Shown piece after piece: positions 26,263-34,597 of a stretch of DNA of 64,000 nucleotides. This stretch comes from Xanthobacter aminoxidans. GTDB lineage: Bacteria; Pseudomonadota; Alphaproteobacteria; Rhizobiales; Xanthobacteraceae. Position 1 is the stretch's first letter, and every line of letters begins with the position of its first letter. The notes under the pieces are model-generated. The model made no database searches. It saw nothing but the letters and a program-made list of their open reading frames with translations, and was not told the DNA's origin. Both the position numbers and the translations under genes were made by a program. The DNA lies in contig NZ_JAMJXC010000010.1 in assembly GCF_023571765.1 (NCBI RefSeq), forward strand, positions 62,001 to 126,000, read 5' to 3'.

Positions 26263-27290
26263 TCGAGATCGAGGATGACGCTCGGGTCGTAGTCGCCGTT
26301 CTCCGCCTTGAAGGGGAAATCGGCGGTCGGCCGGTCCTTGGTGGCGACGGTGCGCAGGCGCAGCGCGCCCACGTCGTCACGGCCCGGCAGTTCCTGCGCG
26401 TCCAGCACCTCGCTCCAGGCATGGACCGTGAGGCCGGCGAACAGCGGCGCCACATGCCGGCCGCCGTTGATGGCGGCGATGTGGAAGGCGTTGGCGAGGC
26501 CGTTGAACGAGAGCGCGCGGGCGATCGAGATCACATGCCCTCCATAGATGAGACGGCGGCCGAAGCGGCCCTGGCCCTCGGTGAACTGGTTGAAGTGCAC
26601 CTTCGCCGTGTTCTGGTAGAGGCGGGTGGCGATCATGTGCTCCGCCTCCTCCACCGTCATGCCATCCACATGGTCGATGCGCTCGCCCACCGCATAGTCG
26701 CTGAAGCGGGCGGTGGAGCCGGACAGGTCATCGCGCCAGCCGGCGAGGTCGAGCACGGGCACGGCGCCGCCGAGGGCGTCGGGCGCCAGCGCCGCCGGAA
26801 GGGTGGGGACCACGGGCTCCGGCGCGGGCAGGGACGGGTCGGCCTTGCGCACCATCACCCAGCGCACATAGTCCAGCACCTCGGAGCCGTCCTGGTTGAA
26901 GCCCACGGAGCGGACATAGACGACGCCGCTCTGGCCGTTGGAATTCTCCCTGAGGCCGATGACCTCGGAGACGGCCGTGAGCGTGTCGCCGGGATAGACC
27001 GGGGCGAGGAAGCGCCCGCCGGCGTAGCCAAGGTTCGCGACTGCGTTGAGCGAGATGTCCGGGACCGTCTTGCCGAACACGGTATGGAACACGAGCAGAT
27101 CGTCCACCGGAGCGGCGGGATAGCCGATGTCCTGGGCGAAGGTGTCGGCCGACTGGACCGCGAAGCGGGTGCCATACAGGGCACTGTAGAGGCTCACATC
27201 GCCCACCGTGACGGTGCGCGGCGTCGCGTGGCGGATCACCTGGCCGACGCTGAAATCCTCGAAGAAATTGCCCCGGTTGGTCTTGCTCAT
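26238..27290 (-). CDS. mch: mesaconyl-CoA hydratase (beta-methylmalyl-CoA dehydratase, MaoC-type)
   Basis: A 350-residue double hot-dog (MaoC) dehydratase closely resembling Mch/MeaC of the ethylmalonyl-CoA pathway, which converts mesaconyl-C1-CoA and beta-methylmalyl-CoA during acetyl-CoA assimilation. Recognisable blocks are GNFFEDFSVGQVIRHATPRT, GDVSLYSALYG, NAVANLGYAGGRFLAPVYPGDT and, in the second half, NTAKVHFNQ and RLIYGGHVISIARALSFNGL. Length fits the family (about 340-355). Its 3' end overlaps the convergent esterase gene by 25 bases. A second candidate pathway gene (Mcl2-like) lies 2 kb away. Confidence 0.9.
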   Translation of the reverse strand: MSKTNRGNFFEDFSVGQVIRHATPRTVTVGDVSLYSALYGTRFAVQSADTFAQDIGYPAAPVDDLLVFHTVFGKTVPDISLNAVANLGYAGGRFLAPVYPGDTLTAVSEVIGLRENSNGQSGVVYVRSVGFNQDGSEVLDYVRWVMVRKADPSLPAPEPVVPTLPAALAPDALGGAVPVLDLAGWRDDLSGSTARFSDYAVGERIDHVDGMTVEEAEHMIATRLYQNTAKVHFNQFTEGQGRFGRRLIYGGHVISIARALSFNGLANAFHIAAINGGRHVAPLFAGLTVHAWSEVLDAQELPGRDDVGALRLRTVATKDRPTADFPFKAENGDYDPSVILDLDYWALIPR

Positions 27291-27393
27291 CTAGGGTCCC
27301 CCAATTCGTCGCCGCATGTTGCAGAGCCCGTGGGTGCGACGCAACAGGCCGAAGGGAGAACGTGCCGAATCTCGGCCGCGATGCGGGATCGGC

Positions 27394-27416
27394 TTGACGC
27401 ATACCCCCCTAATAGT
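27394..27416 (+). promoter_or_regulatory. putative promoter/operator of the CDF transporter
   Basis: A TTGACG -35 element (27394-27399) is followed directly by ATACCCCCCTAATAGT (27401-27416), a C-tract flanked by AT triplets like operators of the RcnR/FrmR/DmeR family. It lies 70 bases before the CDF start. No regulator gene of that family is adjacent, so the assignment is inference. Confidence 0.4.
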
Positions 27417-27485
27417 CCTCATGGGGGCGTTCCGAGGCGGTGCTGGGCCGCTCCGGGAAAACGCAGTGGGCAAGAGGGGGCATTC

Positions 27486-28400
27486 GTGTCGGGTTCGGCG
27501 AGCCAGAATCTGTCGTTCAAGGCCATGATCTTCACGGCCTGCCTGTTTCCCTTCTACATCCTCGCCGCGACGCTCACCAATTCGGCGGCGATCCTCACCG
27601 ACCTCCTTGCCACCTCCTTCGACCTCACGGCGCTCACCGCCTGCTGGCTGGTGCTGAAGCTCGCCCACAAGGCCCATGCGGGCAAATATGCCTACGGCCT
27701 CGGCAAGCTGGAAAACCTCGCCGAGCTGATGATCGCGCTGCTGCAGACCATCCTGGTGGTCATCGCCGGCACCCGTGCCATCATCCGCGTGATGCACCCG
27801 GAGGGCGTGGATGGCGCCGAGCTGGGCCTGTTCGTGGCGGCCATGGCGGTGATCGGCAACGTGATCCTGAACCGCAAGGCGACCCGCCTCGCCCACGAGA
27901 CCCATTCCCCGGTGCTGGCCGCCCAAGCCCGCGTTCACCTCGTCTCGGCCATCGCCTCGGGCTCGGTGTTCACGGTCACGGTGATCCTGTCGATCTTCAA
28001 CAACATCCCGATCCTGTACTACCTCGATCCGCTGGGCTCGTTCGTGGTCATCGGGTTCATGATCTACAACATCTACGCCATGCTCTCGAACTCGGTGGCC
28101 TCGCTGCTCGACCAGGCCATCGACGAGGCGGGGCAGTTGCGCATCCTCAAGGTGCTCACCACCCACTTCGACGATTTCGACGAACTGGGCGACATCCGCA
28201 CCCGGCAGTTCGGCGGTAAGATGTTCGTGGAGCTGCATCTCGGCTTCGAGAGCGACTGGACGGTCGCCCGCGCCCGCGCCGTGGTGGCCAAGCTCACCGA
28301 GTCGGTGAAGCGGGAGTTCCGCGAGGCCGGCGACGAGGTGGATGTGTCCATCGTCCTCATGCCCGGCCATGCCGCGGCTGCCGAGGCAAAGGCGGTCTGA
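27486..28400 (+). CDS. cation diffusion facilitator family transporter
   Basis: A 304-residue inner-membrane CDF-fold protein with six hydrophobic helices (first: FTACLFPFYILAATLT) and a C-terminal cytoplasmic metallochaperone-like domain from about 205. The interhelix signature KYAYGLGKLENLAELM is intact. The usual metal ligands are altered: helix 2 reads ILTDLLATSFDL and helix 5 VHLVSAIASG, so the expected HxxxD of helix 5 is HxxxA. GTG 27486 follows AGGGGG. Substrate (Zn, Co, Ni or something else) is not predictable. It interrupts the two ethylmalonyl-CoA pathway genes. Confidence 0.82.
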   Translation: MSGSASQNLSFKAMIFTACLFPFYILAATLTNSAAILTDLLATSFDLTALTACWLVLKLAHKAHAGKYAYGLGKLENLAELMIALLQTILVVIAGTRAIIRVMHPEGVDGAELGLFVAAMAVIGNVILNRKATRLAHETHSPVLAAQARVHLVSAIASGSVFTVTVILSIFNNIPILYYLDPLGSFVVIGFMIYNIYAMLSNSVASLLDQAIDEAGQLRILKVLTTHFDDFDELGDIRTRQFGGKMFVELHLGFESDWTVARARAVVAKLTESVKREFREAGDEVDVSIVLMPGHAAAAEAKAV

Positions 28401-28470
28401 TCCGCCGTCGCGCGTCTCCGATCGGCGATCCCGGATAGGCGATCCCGATAGACGCTCGCTTGGCGCGCGC

Positions 28471-28674
28471 TCAGTGCTCGGAGAGCACCACCTCGTCCGA
28501 CCACTCGCCTTCCACTTCCTTCACGATGGCCTGCCCGCAGATGACGCGGCCCTGAACGGTGTCGAAGGTGAGCGTGGGCGCACCGTGGAGCTGCCAGCCC
28601 CGGTTGAGGGCTGCGGACACGCGCTTGCAGAAGGCGGCGTCGTCAGGGCCGGTGAGATAGCGATAGAGCTTCAT
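28471..28674 (-). CDS. DUF1737 family small protein
   Basis: A 67-residue protein with the DUF1737 pattern: LYRYLTGPDDAAFCKRVSAALNRGWQLHG at the start, then TFDTVQGRVICGQAIVKE. The function of the family is unknown; the first half looks like a strand-helix unit with a conserved LNxGWxLxG. It follows the DJ-1/PfpI gene by 21 bases and is probably co-transcribed with it and the Mcl2-like gene. Confidence 0.8.
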   Translation of the reverse strand: MKLYRYLTGPDDAAFCKRVSAALNRGWQLHGAPTLTFDTVQGRVICGQAIVKEVEGEWSDEVVLSEH

Positions 28675-28695
28675 GGTTCAGTCCCCCCGGGGGTG

Positions 28696-29400
28696 TCAGA
28701 GCCGCGCGCCGATGCGACGGGCGACGGCGTCGCGCTTGTCCTGGAAGCCTTGTGTCCGCCCCCGCACTTCCTCGACGAGGCGGGGATCCTCCTGGTCGCG
28801 GGGCGGAAAGGGCGGTTCGGGCTGGTATTCGATGGCGAGGGTGATGCGCCGCGCCTCGTCCTCGCCGGCGATCTCGCTCGCCAGCGCCAGCGCAAGGTCG
28901 ATCCCGGAGGAAACGCCGGCGCCGGTGAGGCGATTGCGGTCGATCACCACCCGCTCCTCCACCGGGATGGCGCCGAGGTGGGCGAGCTGCGGCAAAGACA
29001 GCCAGTGGCAGGTGGCGCGGTAGCCCTTGAGCAGCCCCGCGGCGCCAAGGATCAGCGAGCCGGTGCAGACGGAGGTCACGTAGCGCGCGCCGTCCGCCAT
29101 CTCCTGCAGGAAGCCGAGGGTTTCCCGGTCCTCCATCAACTCGAGCTGGCCCGGCCCGCCGGGCACGAACAGCACGTCGCAGTCGTGGATTTCCTTGAAA
29201 GCGGCGGTGGGCATGATGGAGAGGCCCGCCACGTCCTTCACCGGCCTGGTGCTCGTCTTCCAGACGATGTGGATCTTCGCGCCGGGCAGCCGCGCGAACA
29301 CCTCGAACGGGCCGGTGAGGTCGAGCTGCGTCATGTCGGGATAAGCGACCATGACGATGTGCAGGGGCGCGGGAGCGGTCGGTGCGGCGGGCGTGGTCAT
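28696..29400 (-). CDS. DJ-1/PfpI family protein, isonitrile hydratase-like
   Basis: A 234-residue protein of the DJ-1/PfpI superfamily. The nucleophile Cys112 lies in YVTSVCTGSLILGAAGLLKG, the same block as in Pseudomonas cyclohexyl-isocyanide hydratase, and QLDLTGPFEVFARLPG and LTGAGVSSGIDLALALA also match that group. No AraC DNA-binding domain follows, so it is not a GlxA regulator. An isonitrile-hydrating activity is possible but not established; other members are amidases or glyoxalases. It begins 7 bases after the Mcl2-like gene. Confidence 0.8.
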   Translation of the reverse strand: MTTPAAPTAPAPLHIVMVAYPDMTQLDLTGPFEVFARLPGAKIHIVWKTSTRPVKDVAGLSIMPTAAFKEIHDCDVLFVPGGPGQLELMEDRETLGFLQEMADGARYVTSVCTGSLILGAAGLLKGYRATCHWLSLPQLAHLGAIPVEERVVIDRNRLTGAGVSSGIDLALALASEIAGEDEARRITLAIEYQPEPPFPPRDQEDPRLVEEVRGRTQGFQDKRDAVARRIGARL

Positions 29401-29407
29401 TGTGCGG

Positions 29408-30307
29408 TCAGCCGCGGGCGGCGATGGCGTCGGCCAGCGCGACGGTGCGCTTCGCCATCTCGGCGTGGAGCAGCTCCACCATGCGGCCGTCCAGCGTGAT
29501 AACGCCCTTGCCCGCATTCTCCGGCAAAGCGAAAGCGGCGATGATCGCCCGAGCGCGCGCCACATCGGCCTCCGGGGGGCTGAAGGCGATGTTGCAGGGC
29601 TCGATCTGGCTGGGGTGGATCAGCGTCTTGCCATCCATGCCGAATTCAACGCCCTGGGCGCATTCGGCCTTGAAGCCTTCGAGGTCCTGGAACTGGTTCC
29701 ACACGCCGTCCAGCACATCCACGCCATAGACGCGGGCGGCGGCGACGACGAGGCTCAGCCAGCCGACCATGGGCGCGCGGCCGGGCACAAGAGCGGCGCG
29801 GGTTTCCTTGGCGAGGTCGTTGGTGCCGAGAACGAACACCGAAAGCCGGGGCAGCGGGTCCTGCGCGGCGGCGGCGATGGCCTTGATGTCGAGGATCGCC
29901 AGCGGCGTCTCGATCATCGCCCAGACCCGCGTGGTGGCGGGCACGTCCAGCGCCTTGAGACGGCGGCCCACCGTGACGAGCTGTTCCACCGACTGCACCT
30001 TCGGCAGCAGGATCGCGTCTGGCGTCGCCGATGCAGCGGCTTCCAGATCGTCCGGTCCCCACGGCGTGTCCAGGCCGTTGATGCGGATGACCACCTCGCG
30101 CGGCCCGAAGCCGCCTGCCTTCACCGTCTCGACGATGCGGCCGCGAGCCTCAACCTTGGCGTCGGGGGCGACCGCATCCTCGAGGTCGAGGATCACCGCG
30201 TCCGCCGGAAGGGTGCGCGCCTTCTCCAGCGCGCGGGCGTTGGAGCCGGGCATGTAGAGGACGCTGCGGCGCGGACGGATGGACGCGGCGGAATTTCCCT
30301 CGGACAT
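29408..30307 (-). CDS. HpcH/HpaI-type CoA-ester lyase, Mcl2-like malyl-CoA thioesterase
   Basis: A 299-residue CitE/HpcH-fold protein. Blocks RRSVLYMPGSNARALEKA, VILDLEDAVAPDAK, VVIRINGLDTPWG, LLPKVQS, MIETPLAILD, VLGTNDLAKE and GFDGKTLIHP-like FGMDGKTLIHPSQIE fit (3S)-malyl-CoA thioesterase (Mcl2) better than Mcl1, which lacks GTNDLAKE. Mcl2 hydrolyses malyl-CoA in the ethylmalonyl-CoA pathway. ATG 30307 follows GAGGAG at ideal spacing. First gene of a run with the DJ-1 and DUF1737 genes. A generic CoA-ester lyase remains possible. Confidence 0.8.
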   Translation of the reverse strand: MSEGNSAASIRPRRSVLYMPGSNARALEKARTLPADAVILDLEDAVAPDAKVEARGRIVETVKAGGFGPREVVIRINGLDTPWGPDDLEAAASATPDAILLPKVQSVEQLVTVGRRLKALDVPATTRVWAMIETPLAILDIKAIAAAAQDPLPRLSVFVLGTNDLAKETRAALVPGRAPMVGWLSLVVAAARVYGVDVLDGVWNQFQDLEGFKAECAQGVEFGMDGKTLIHPSQIEPCNIAFSPPEADVARARAIIAAFALPENAGKGVITLDGRMVELLHAEMAKRTVALADAIAARG

Positions 30308-30443
30308 GACGGCTCCTCGACCGATGCAGCGGGGCGGCGCCCGCATTTGTTCCCTGAAATCGGTAAAGCGCCGCTCCGGCTTTGCAAAGCGGATTTTGCC
30401 GCGCTGCGGCAGAGCTGGTCAGGCCGCGGGAAGACGGGAGGCG

Positions 30444-31700
30444 TCAGCGTGCCGGCGGAGCGGCGGCCGGCTCGGCACCGGGGGGTGGCCAGGTGAAATC
30501 GTCGGCCCGTCCGCGAACGGGCGGCGGCGCGACACCGTCCTTCAGAACCTTCGCGGCGGAAGCGGCGCTGGTGGACACCTGAACCGCATCGGGGCGCGCT
30601 TCGCGGCCTGTCGCCGGCGCACCGGCGAGGGCGGAGGGCCGCTCCGGTCCGCTGGTCGCGTCCGGCGTCGCAGAGGCCTTGGCGCCGCCGCTCTCCTCCA
30701 GCATGCGGTTGATGTCCTTCTGCACGAAGAAGGCCAGCTTTCGCCCGCCGGCGCGGGTAAAGCGCACGCCATCGTTAAATCTCAGGCGCCTGCGCTGGCC
30801 GTCCACCGCCGGGCCATTCGCCATGTACTTCCCGTCCTCGTCGACGAAGCCGTCCCAGACGTTGGCAAAGGTGAGCCCCGCGCGGGCCACGCGGGCACGC
30901 AGGATTTCGTTCAGCTTGGCGTAGTCATCGGACAGCTGGCCGTTGGCAACGGGGGCAAGGCCGACGACGATCACCCGGCCGGCCTTTTCGCGAAGCGCGG
31001 AGAGCACCTCGTCGACGCGCTTGCCATAGAGCTCGCTCCACCGCTCGGTCAGCGGCTGGGCCTGGCCATCGCCATCCTTGATGGGCTGGAGGTCGTCCGC
31101 GCCGAGCGCGACGACGGTCACGGACGGCCGTGCGACCGCGATCGCATCGGGAAGGCGGGCGAGCCAGTCCACCGGCGTCGGCAGGAAGCCGCTCTCGTCA
31201 ACCGTGTTGTCGATGATCGCGATGCGCTGGCGTTCCGGCACATAGGAATCGGCGAGGCCCTGCGCCAACTGTCCGGCCATGCGATCGCCCAGCACCAGCA
31301 CGAACTGGCTGGGCGGAACACGCTTGCCCTGGCTCGCGGCATCGGCGGAGCCATAGACGACGCCCGTCGGCTCGGCCGGCGCCTGGGGCTTGGCCTGCTG
31401 GGGCGGAGGAAGGACCTCGGGCTGGGGCTGGAACGGCCACCAGCCGGAATTCTGCGGGGGGCGCTGCTGCTGCTGCCGCTGCTGGGGCTGGGGATTGCCG
31501 CGTGGCACGTTGGCCGGGGGGCGCAGGAAGAAGAAGAAGTCGTTCTGCGCGAAGGCTGGGCGGGCCGAATCGGCGGCCAGCGTCATCCCGGTGAGGAGCG
31601 CAAGCAGCAGCAGGGCGAGGGGATTGAGCCGCACGGACAAACGGCCTCGCCTTCGGCTCGGACCGGTCTGGGAAGAACGTGTTTCCGCTGCGCGCCACAT
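30444..31700 (-). CDS. DUF459 / SGNH-hydrolase family exported protein
   Basis: A 418-residue protein with an N-terminal membrane/signal segment (NPLALLLLALLTGMTLAADSARPAFA), a Gln/Pro-rich linker (about 60-115), an SGNH-like DUF459 domain (about 125-335) and a disordered Ala/Pro C-terminus. SGNH landmarks are modified: FVLVLGDRMAGQLAQGL has Asp-Arg where GDSL enzymes have the Ser. VVALGADDLQP and the late block GVRFTRAGGRKLAFFV fit block V without an obvious His. DUF459 proteins are periplasmic and often near polysaccharide or peptidoglycan genes. The catalytic status is therefore doubtful. Confidence 0.72.
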   Translation of the reverse strand: MWRAAETRSSQTGPSRRRGRLSVRLNPLALLLLALLTGMTLAADSARPAFAQNDFFFFLRPPANVPRGNPQPQQRQQQQRPPQNSGWWPFQPQPEVLPPPQQAKPQAPAEPTGVVYGSADAASQGKRVPPSQFVLVLGDRMAGQLAQGLADSYVPERQRIAIIDNTVDESGFLPTPVDWLARLPDAIAVARPSVTVVALGADDLQPIKDGDGQAQPLTERWSELYGKRVDEVLSALREKAGRVIVVGLAPVANGQLSDDYAKLNEILRARVARAGLTFANVWDGFVDEDGKYMANGPAVDGQRRRLRFNDGVRFTRAGGRKLAFFVQKDINRMLEESGGAKASATPDATSGPERPSALAGAPATGREARPDAVQVSTSAASAAKVLKDGVAPPPVRGRADDFTWPPPGAEPAAAPPAR

Positions 31701-31851
31701 ATCCTAGCAATGGACCAGCGCGGCGGCTCAATCAAGGCGTCCGCGGAGCGGCAGGGCGATGGAGCAGGTTCGCGGCCGGGAGCAGCGGGCGCCCCGCCGG
31801 GGCGGATGGCGACGCTCCGCCGAAATCGGTCGCGTCGCAGCAGCTTTTCGA

Positions 31852-31882
31852 AAACGAAAAAGGCCGCCAATGGCGGCCTTCT
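31852..31882 (-). terminator. rho-independent terminator after atpF
   Basis: Read on the minus strand, AAGGCCGCC (31880-31872) and GGCGGCCTT (31868-31860) form a 9-bp stem followed by TTTCGTTTT. It lies 25 bases past the last F0 gene. Confidence 0.85.
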
Positions 31883-31904
31883 GGAAGAACGGAGCTGATT
31901 GCGC

Positions 31905-32396
31905 TCAGTTCAGCTTGGTCCTGACCTCGCCGATGGCGTGGGAAATCAGGCGGTCGGAGACGTCGCCGGTAGCGGCACGCCCCAGCAGAACCTCGGCGGC
32001 CTTGGCGGCAGCCTCGGCGGCGATGGCCTTCACATCGGCCACGGCCTGGTGCTCGGCCTGGGCGATCTTGTCCTCGGCCATCTTGGTGCGGCGGGACACG
32101 AAGTCCTCAAGCTTGGCCTTCGCCTCGGCGGCGAGGCGCTCGGCCTCAGCCTTGGCGGCGGTGACGATGGATTCGGCCTCGGCCTCGGCCTCGCGCTGCT
32201 TGCGCTTGAACTCGGCGACAAGCTTCTGCGCCTCTTCCTTCAGCCGGCGGGCTTCTTCAAGCTCGGCGGAGATGCGCTGGCCGCGGCTGTCGAGCGCGGA
32301 AGCGATGGCGCGGTGGGCGCCGGCATAGATGAGGATGCCGACGAAGACCACGAAGGCGATGGCGACCCAAAGTTCAGCCAGTGACATCTCGTTCAT
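31905..32396 (-). CDS. atpF: ATP synthase F0 subunit b (AtpF)
   Basis: A 163-residue subunit b: one N-terminal membrane helix (LWVAIAFVVFVGILIYAGA, about 9-27) and then a long charged helix forming the peripheral stalk (LEEARRLKEEAQKLVAEFKR and onward). It holds the F1 head to subunit a. It is the last gene of the F0 operon, 147 bases after the b' gene, and is followed by a terminator. In alphaproteobacteria both b and b' are present as a heterodimer. Confidence 0.95.
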   Translation of the reverse strand: MNEMSLAELWVAIAFVVFVGILIYAGAHRAIASALDSRGQRISAELEEARRLKEEAQKLVAEFKRKQREAEAEAESIVTAAKAEAERLAAEAKAKLEDFVSRRTKMAEDKIAQAEHQAVADVKAIAAEAAAKAAEVLLGRAATGDVSDRLISHAIGEVRTKLN

Positions 32397-32543
32397 AACG
32401 TGGTCCTCGGGTCCGTCTGCGTCCGCCCGGTCCGGGCCTGCGCGACGTTGAAACGTCAGGGTCTCGTCGAGAACGCGAACCGATCAGGCGCGTTCAAAAT
32501 TCCAGAACCCGGCTGCCTTGAAGGCGCGCGGGTATCGCGACCC

Positions 32544-33263
32544 TCAGGCCGCGTCCTTCTTGGCGAGGGCGCCGTCGACGGCCTGTTCCACCTCGTGCTG
32601 AGCGGGGCTCGTGCCGATGAGGGTGGAGACGATGGCGCCGGTGGCGTCCACGGCGATGCCCTTCACGTGGGTGAGGGCCTCGGTCTTGGTGGAGGCGATG
32701 CGCTCCTCGGCGGCAGCGAGCTTGGTGGCGAGCTCCGCCTCTAGCGACTTGCGGTTGGCGTCCTGCTCGGCGTTGAGACGATTGCGCGTCTCGCCGGCGA
32801 TGGAGTTGGCCTTGGCGCGAGCCTCGTTGAGGGCCTTCTCGTAGGCCGCCTGGGCGGCCTCGCTGTCGGCCTTGTGCTTCGCCGCTTCCTCAAGGTCGTC
32901 GGCGATGCGGTCGTGGCGCTCTTCCAGGATGCGACCGATGCGCGGCAGGGCGATACGGCTCATCAGGAGATAGAGCAGGCCGAAGCTCAGGGCGAGCCAC
33001 AGCAGCTGCGAGGCGAAGGTGGTGCCGTCGAAGGGCGGAAAGTGGCTCTTCTTGCCGTGCTCTCCGGCCGCATCCGCATGTCCCGTGCCGGGAGCTGCGG
33101 CGGCAGGCTCGTGGGTCCCATGCCCGGCGGCGCCGGTGGGAGGAGCCGCCTGCGCAACCACGGCCGGCTTGCCGGCAGGATCGCTCGCCGCCGAGACGGG
33201 AGCGCCCATCAGGACCGCACCCGCAAACGCCAGCGCGACAGTCACTTTCCACGACTTCATCAT
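32544..33263 (-). CDS. atpG: ATP synthase F0 subunit b' with extended N-terminus
   Basis: About 239 residues. The C-terminal 165 form a normal b' subunit: membrane helix TFASQLLWLALSFGLLYLLMSRIALPRI, then a long coiled coil (EERHDRIADDLEEAAKHKAD and onward). The N-terminal 80 residues are unusual: a signal-peptide-like leader (MMKSWKVTVALAFAGAVLMGAPVSA) followed by an Ala/Gly/His/Pro-rich stretch. Either the leader is cleaved or it makes a second membrane segment. ATG 33263 (or 33260) is preferred over an upstream start at 33323. Confidence 0.9.
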   Translation of the reverse strand: MMKSWKVTVALAFAGAVLMGAPVSAASDPAGKPAVVAQAAPPTGAAGHGTHEPAAAAPGTGHADAAGEHGKKSHFPPFDGTTFASQLLWLALSFGLLYLLMSRIALPRIGRILEERHDRIADDLEEAAKHKADSEAAQAAYEKALNEARAKANSIAGETRNRLNAEQDANRKSLEAELATKLAAAEERIASTKTEALTHVKGIAVDATGAIVSTLIGTSPAQHEVEQAVDGALAKKDAA

Positions 33264-33374
33264 GGCTTGCCCGCCTTCGCACCTGTCAAGACATGGGTGT
33301 CTCAAGCACAGGTAGTCAATCACTGCGCCCGGGCGCTTGGCGCCCGGGAGACCTCTTCCGTCGCGAACCTGAAA

Positions 33375-33602
33375 TCAGGCAACGAACAGCAGGACGAGGG
33401 CGACGACGAGCGAGAAGATGCCGAGACCTTCCGCGAGCGCCGCGCCGATGAACGCGCGGGCGAACTGGCCGTCGGCCGCCGACGGGTTGCGCAGGGCGCC
33501 GGAGAGGAAGTTACCGAAGATGTTACCGACGCCGACGCCGGCGAGACCCATGCCGAGGCAGGCGAGACCGGCACCAATGAACTTACCAGCTGCGGGATCC
33601 AT
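33375..33602 (-). CDS. atpE: ATP synthase F0 subunit c (AtpE)
   Basis: A 75-residue hairpin of two membrane helices forming the c-ring. The Gly-rich first helix ([21 protein letters not shown]), the polar loop RNPSA and the proton-carrying Glu58 in [13 protein letters not shown] are all present. ATG 33602 follows AAGGAG; an upstream in-frame ATG is less likely. The gene lies between those for a and b', the usual alphaproteobacterial order. Confidence 0.97.
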   Translation of the reverse strand: MDPAAGKFIGAGLACLGMGLAGVGVGNIFGNFLSGALRNPSAADGQFARAFIGAALAEGLGIFSLVVALVLLFVA

Positions 33603-33664
33603 GGACTGCTCCTTCAAAAACTCGAGTGTTGGGGAAACGGCGGAACGGCGAGGCGACGTCCGGG

Positions 33665-34417
33665 TCAGTGACCCGGGTGGATCGCGTCGTTGAGGTAGAT
33701 CGAGGTGAGCACCGCGAACACGTAGGCCTGCAGCACCGCCACCAGAAGCTCCAGCGCGGTGAGCGCCACGATCATCAGGAAGGGCAGCGTCGCGCCGAAC
33801 CAGCCGGCGACACCGGCGGAGGCGAGGCCCACCACGAAGAAGGCGAACACCTTCAGCGCGATGTGGCCAGCCAGCATGTTGGCGAACAGACGCAGCGACA
33901 GGCTGATGGGGCGGGAGAGGAACGAGACGACCTCGATCACCACCAGGAAGGGAAGCAGGAAGCCCGGAACGCCCGACGGCACGAACAGGTGCAGGAAGTG
34001 GGTGCCGTGCTTGACGAAGCCGTAGATGATGACGGTGCCGATCACCAGCAGCGCCAGGGCGGCGGTGACGATCAGGTGCGCCGTGACGGTGAAGGTGTAG
34101 GGGATCAGGCCCACCACATTCGCCACCAGCACGAACATGAACAGCGAGAACACCAGGGGGAAGAACACCATGCCCTGGTTGCCGGCGCTGTCGCGCACCA
34201 TCTTGGCGATGAATTCGTAGCTCATCTCCGCCGCCGACTGGGCGCGGCCCGGGACCAGCGTGCGGCCGCGGGTGGCGTAGGTGAGGAAGAAGAAGATGAT
34301 CGCCACGATGCCGAACATGAACACGGCGGCGTTCGTGAACGAGAATTGCACGCTGCTGAAGTTCAGCAGGTCAACGTAGCGCTTGATCTCGAACTGGTGG
34401 ATCGGATCGACGGTCAT
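33665..34417 (-). CDS. atpB: ATP synthase F0 subunit a (AtpB)
   Basis: A 250-residue membrane subunit with about five or six helices forming the proton half-channels. The essential Arg lies in [14 protein letters not shown], and the C-terminal [18 protein letters not shown] is typical. The N-terminus ([16 protein letters not shown]) is normal for the group. It is preceded by atpI after a 180-base gap that holds no gene. Confidence 0.97.
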   Translation of the reverse strand: MTVDPIHQFEIKRYVDLLNFSSVQFSFTNAAVFMFGIVAIIFFFLTYATRGRTLVPGRAQSAAEMSYEFIAKMVRDSAGNQGMVFFPLVFSLFMFVLVANVVGLIPYTFTVTAHLIVTAALALLVIGTVIIYGFVKHGTHFLHLFVPSGVPGFLLPFLVVIEVVSFLSRPISLSLRLFANMLAGHIALKVFAFFVVGLASAGVAGWFGATLPFLMIVALTALELLVAVLQAYVFAVLTSIYLNDAIHPGH

Positions 34418-34597
34418 CCGAACGCGCCCCCTGCCATCGCGGCCTCGGCCGCTGAACCCAAGATCACGGCCGAAGCCGCCAAATGCATCAACAGGTCGAA
34501 ATCCGTCGCCGGACCCGGCCCAATGACCCGGACGGCTCGCGCCGCCCCGAAAACCCGATCCCGCCGCGCCTTAGCCCCTTTGCCGAGGCGGCGCCCG

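Noticed and set aside
25776-27485. Long in-frame extension upstream of the CDF transporter (over 500 codons)
   Set aside because: It is antisense to mesaconyl-CoA hydratase and in another frame of the esterase; the CDF domain starts at GTG 27486 with a good ribosome-binding site.
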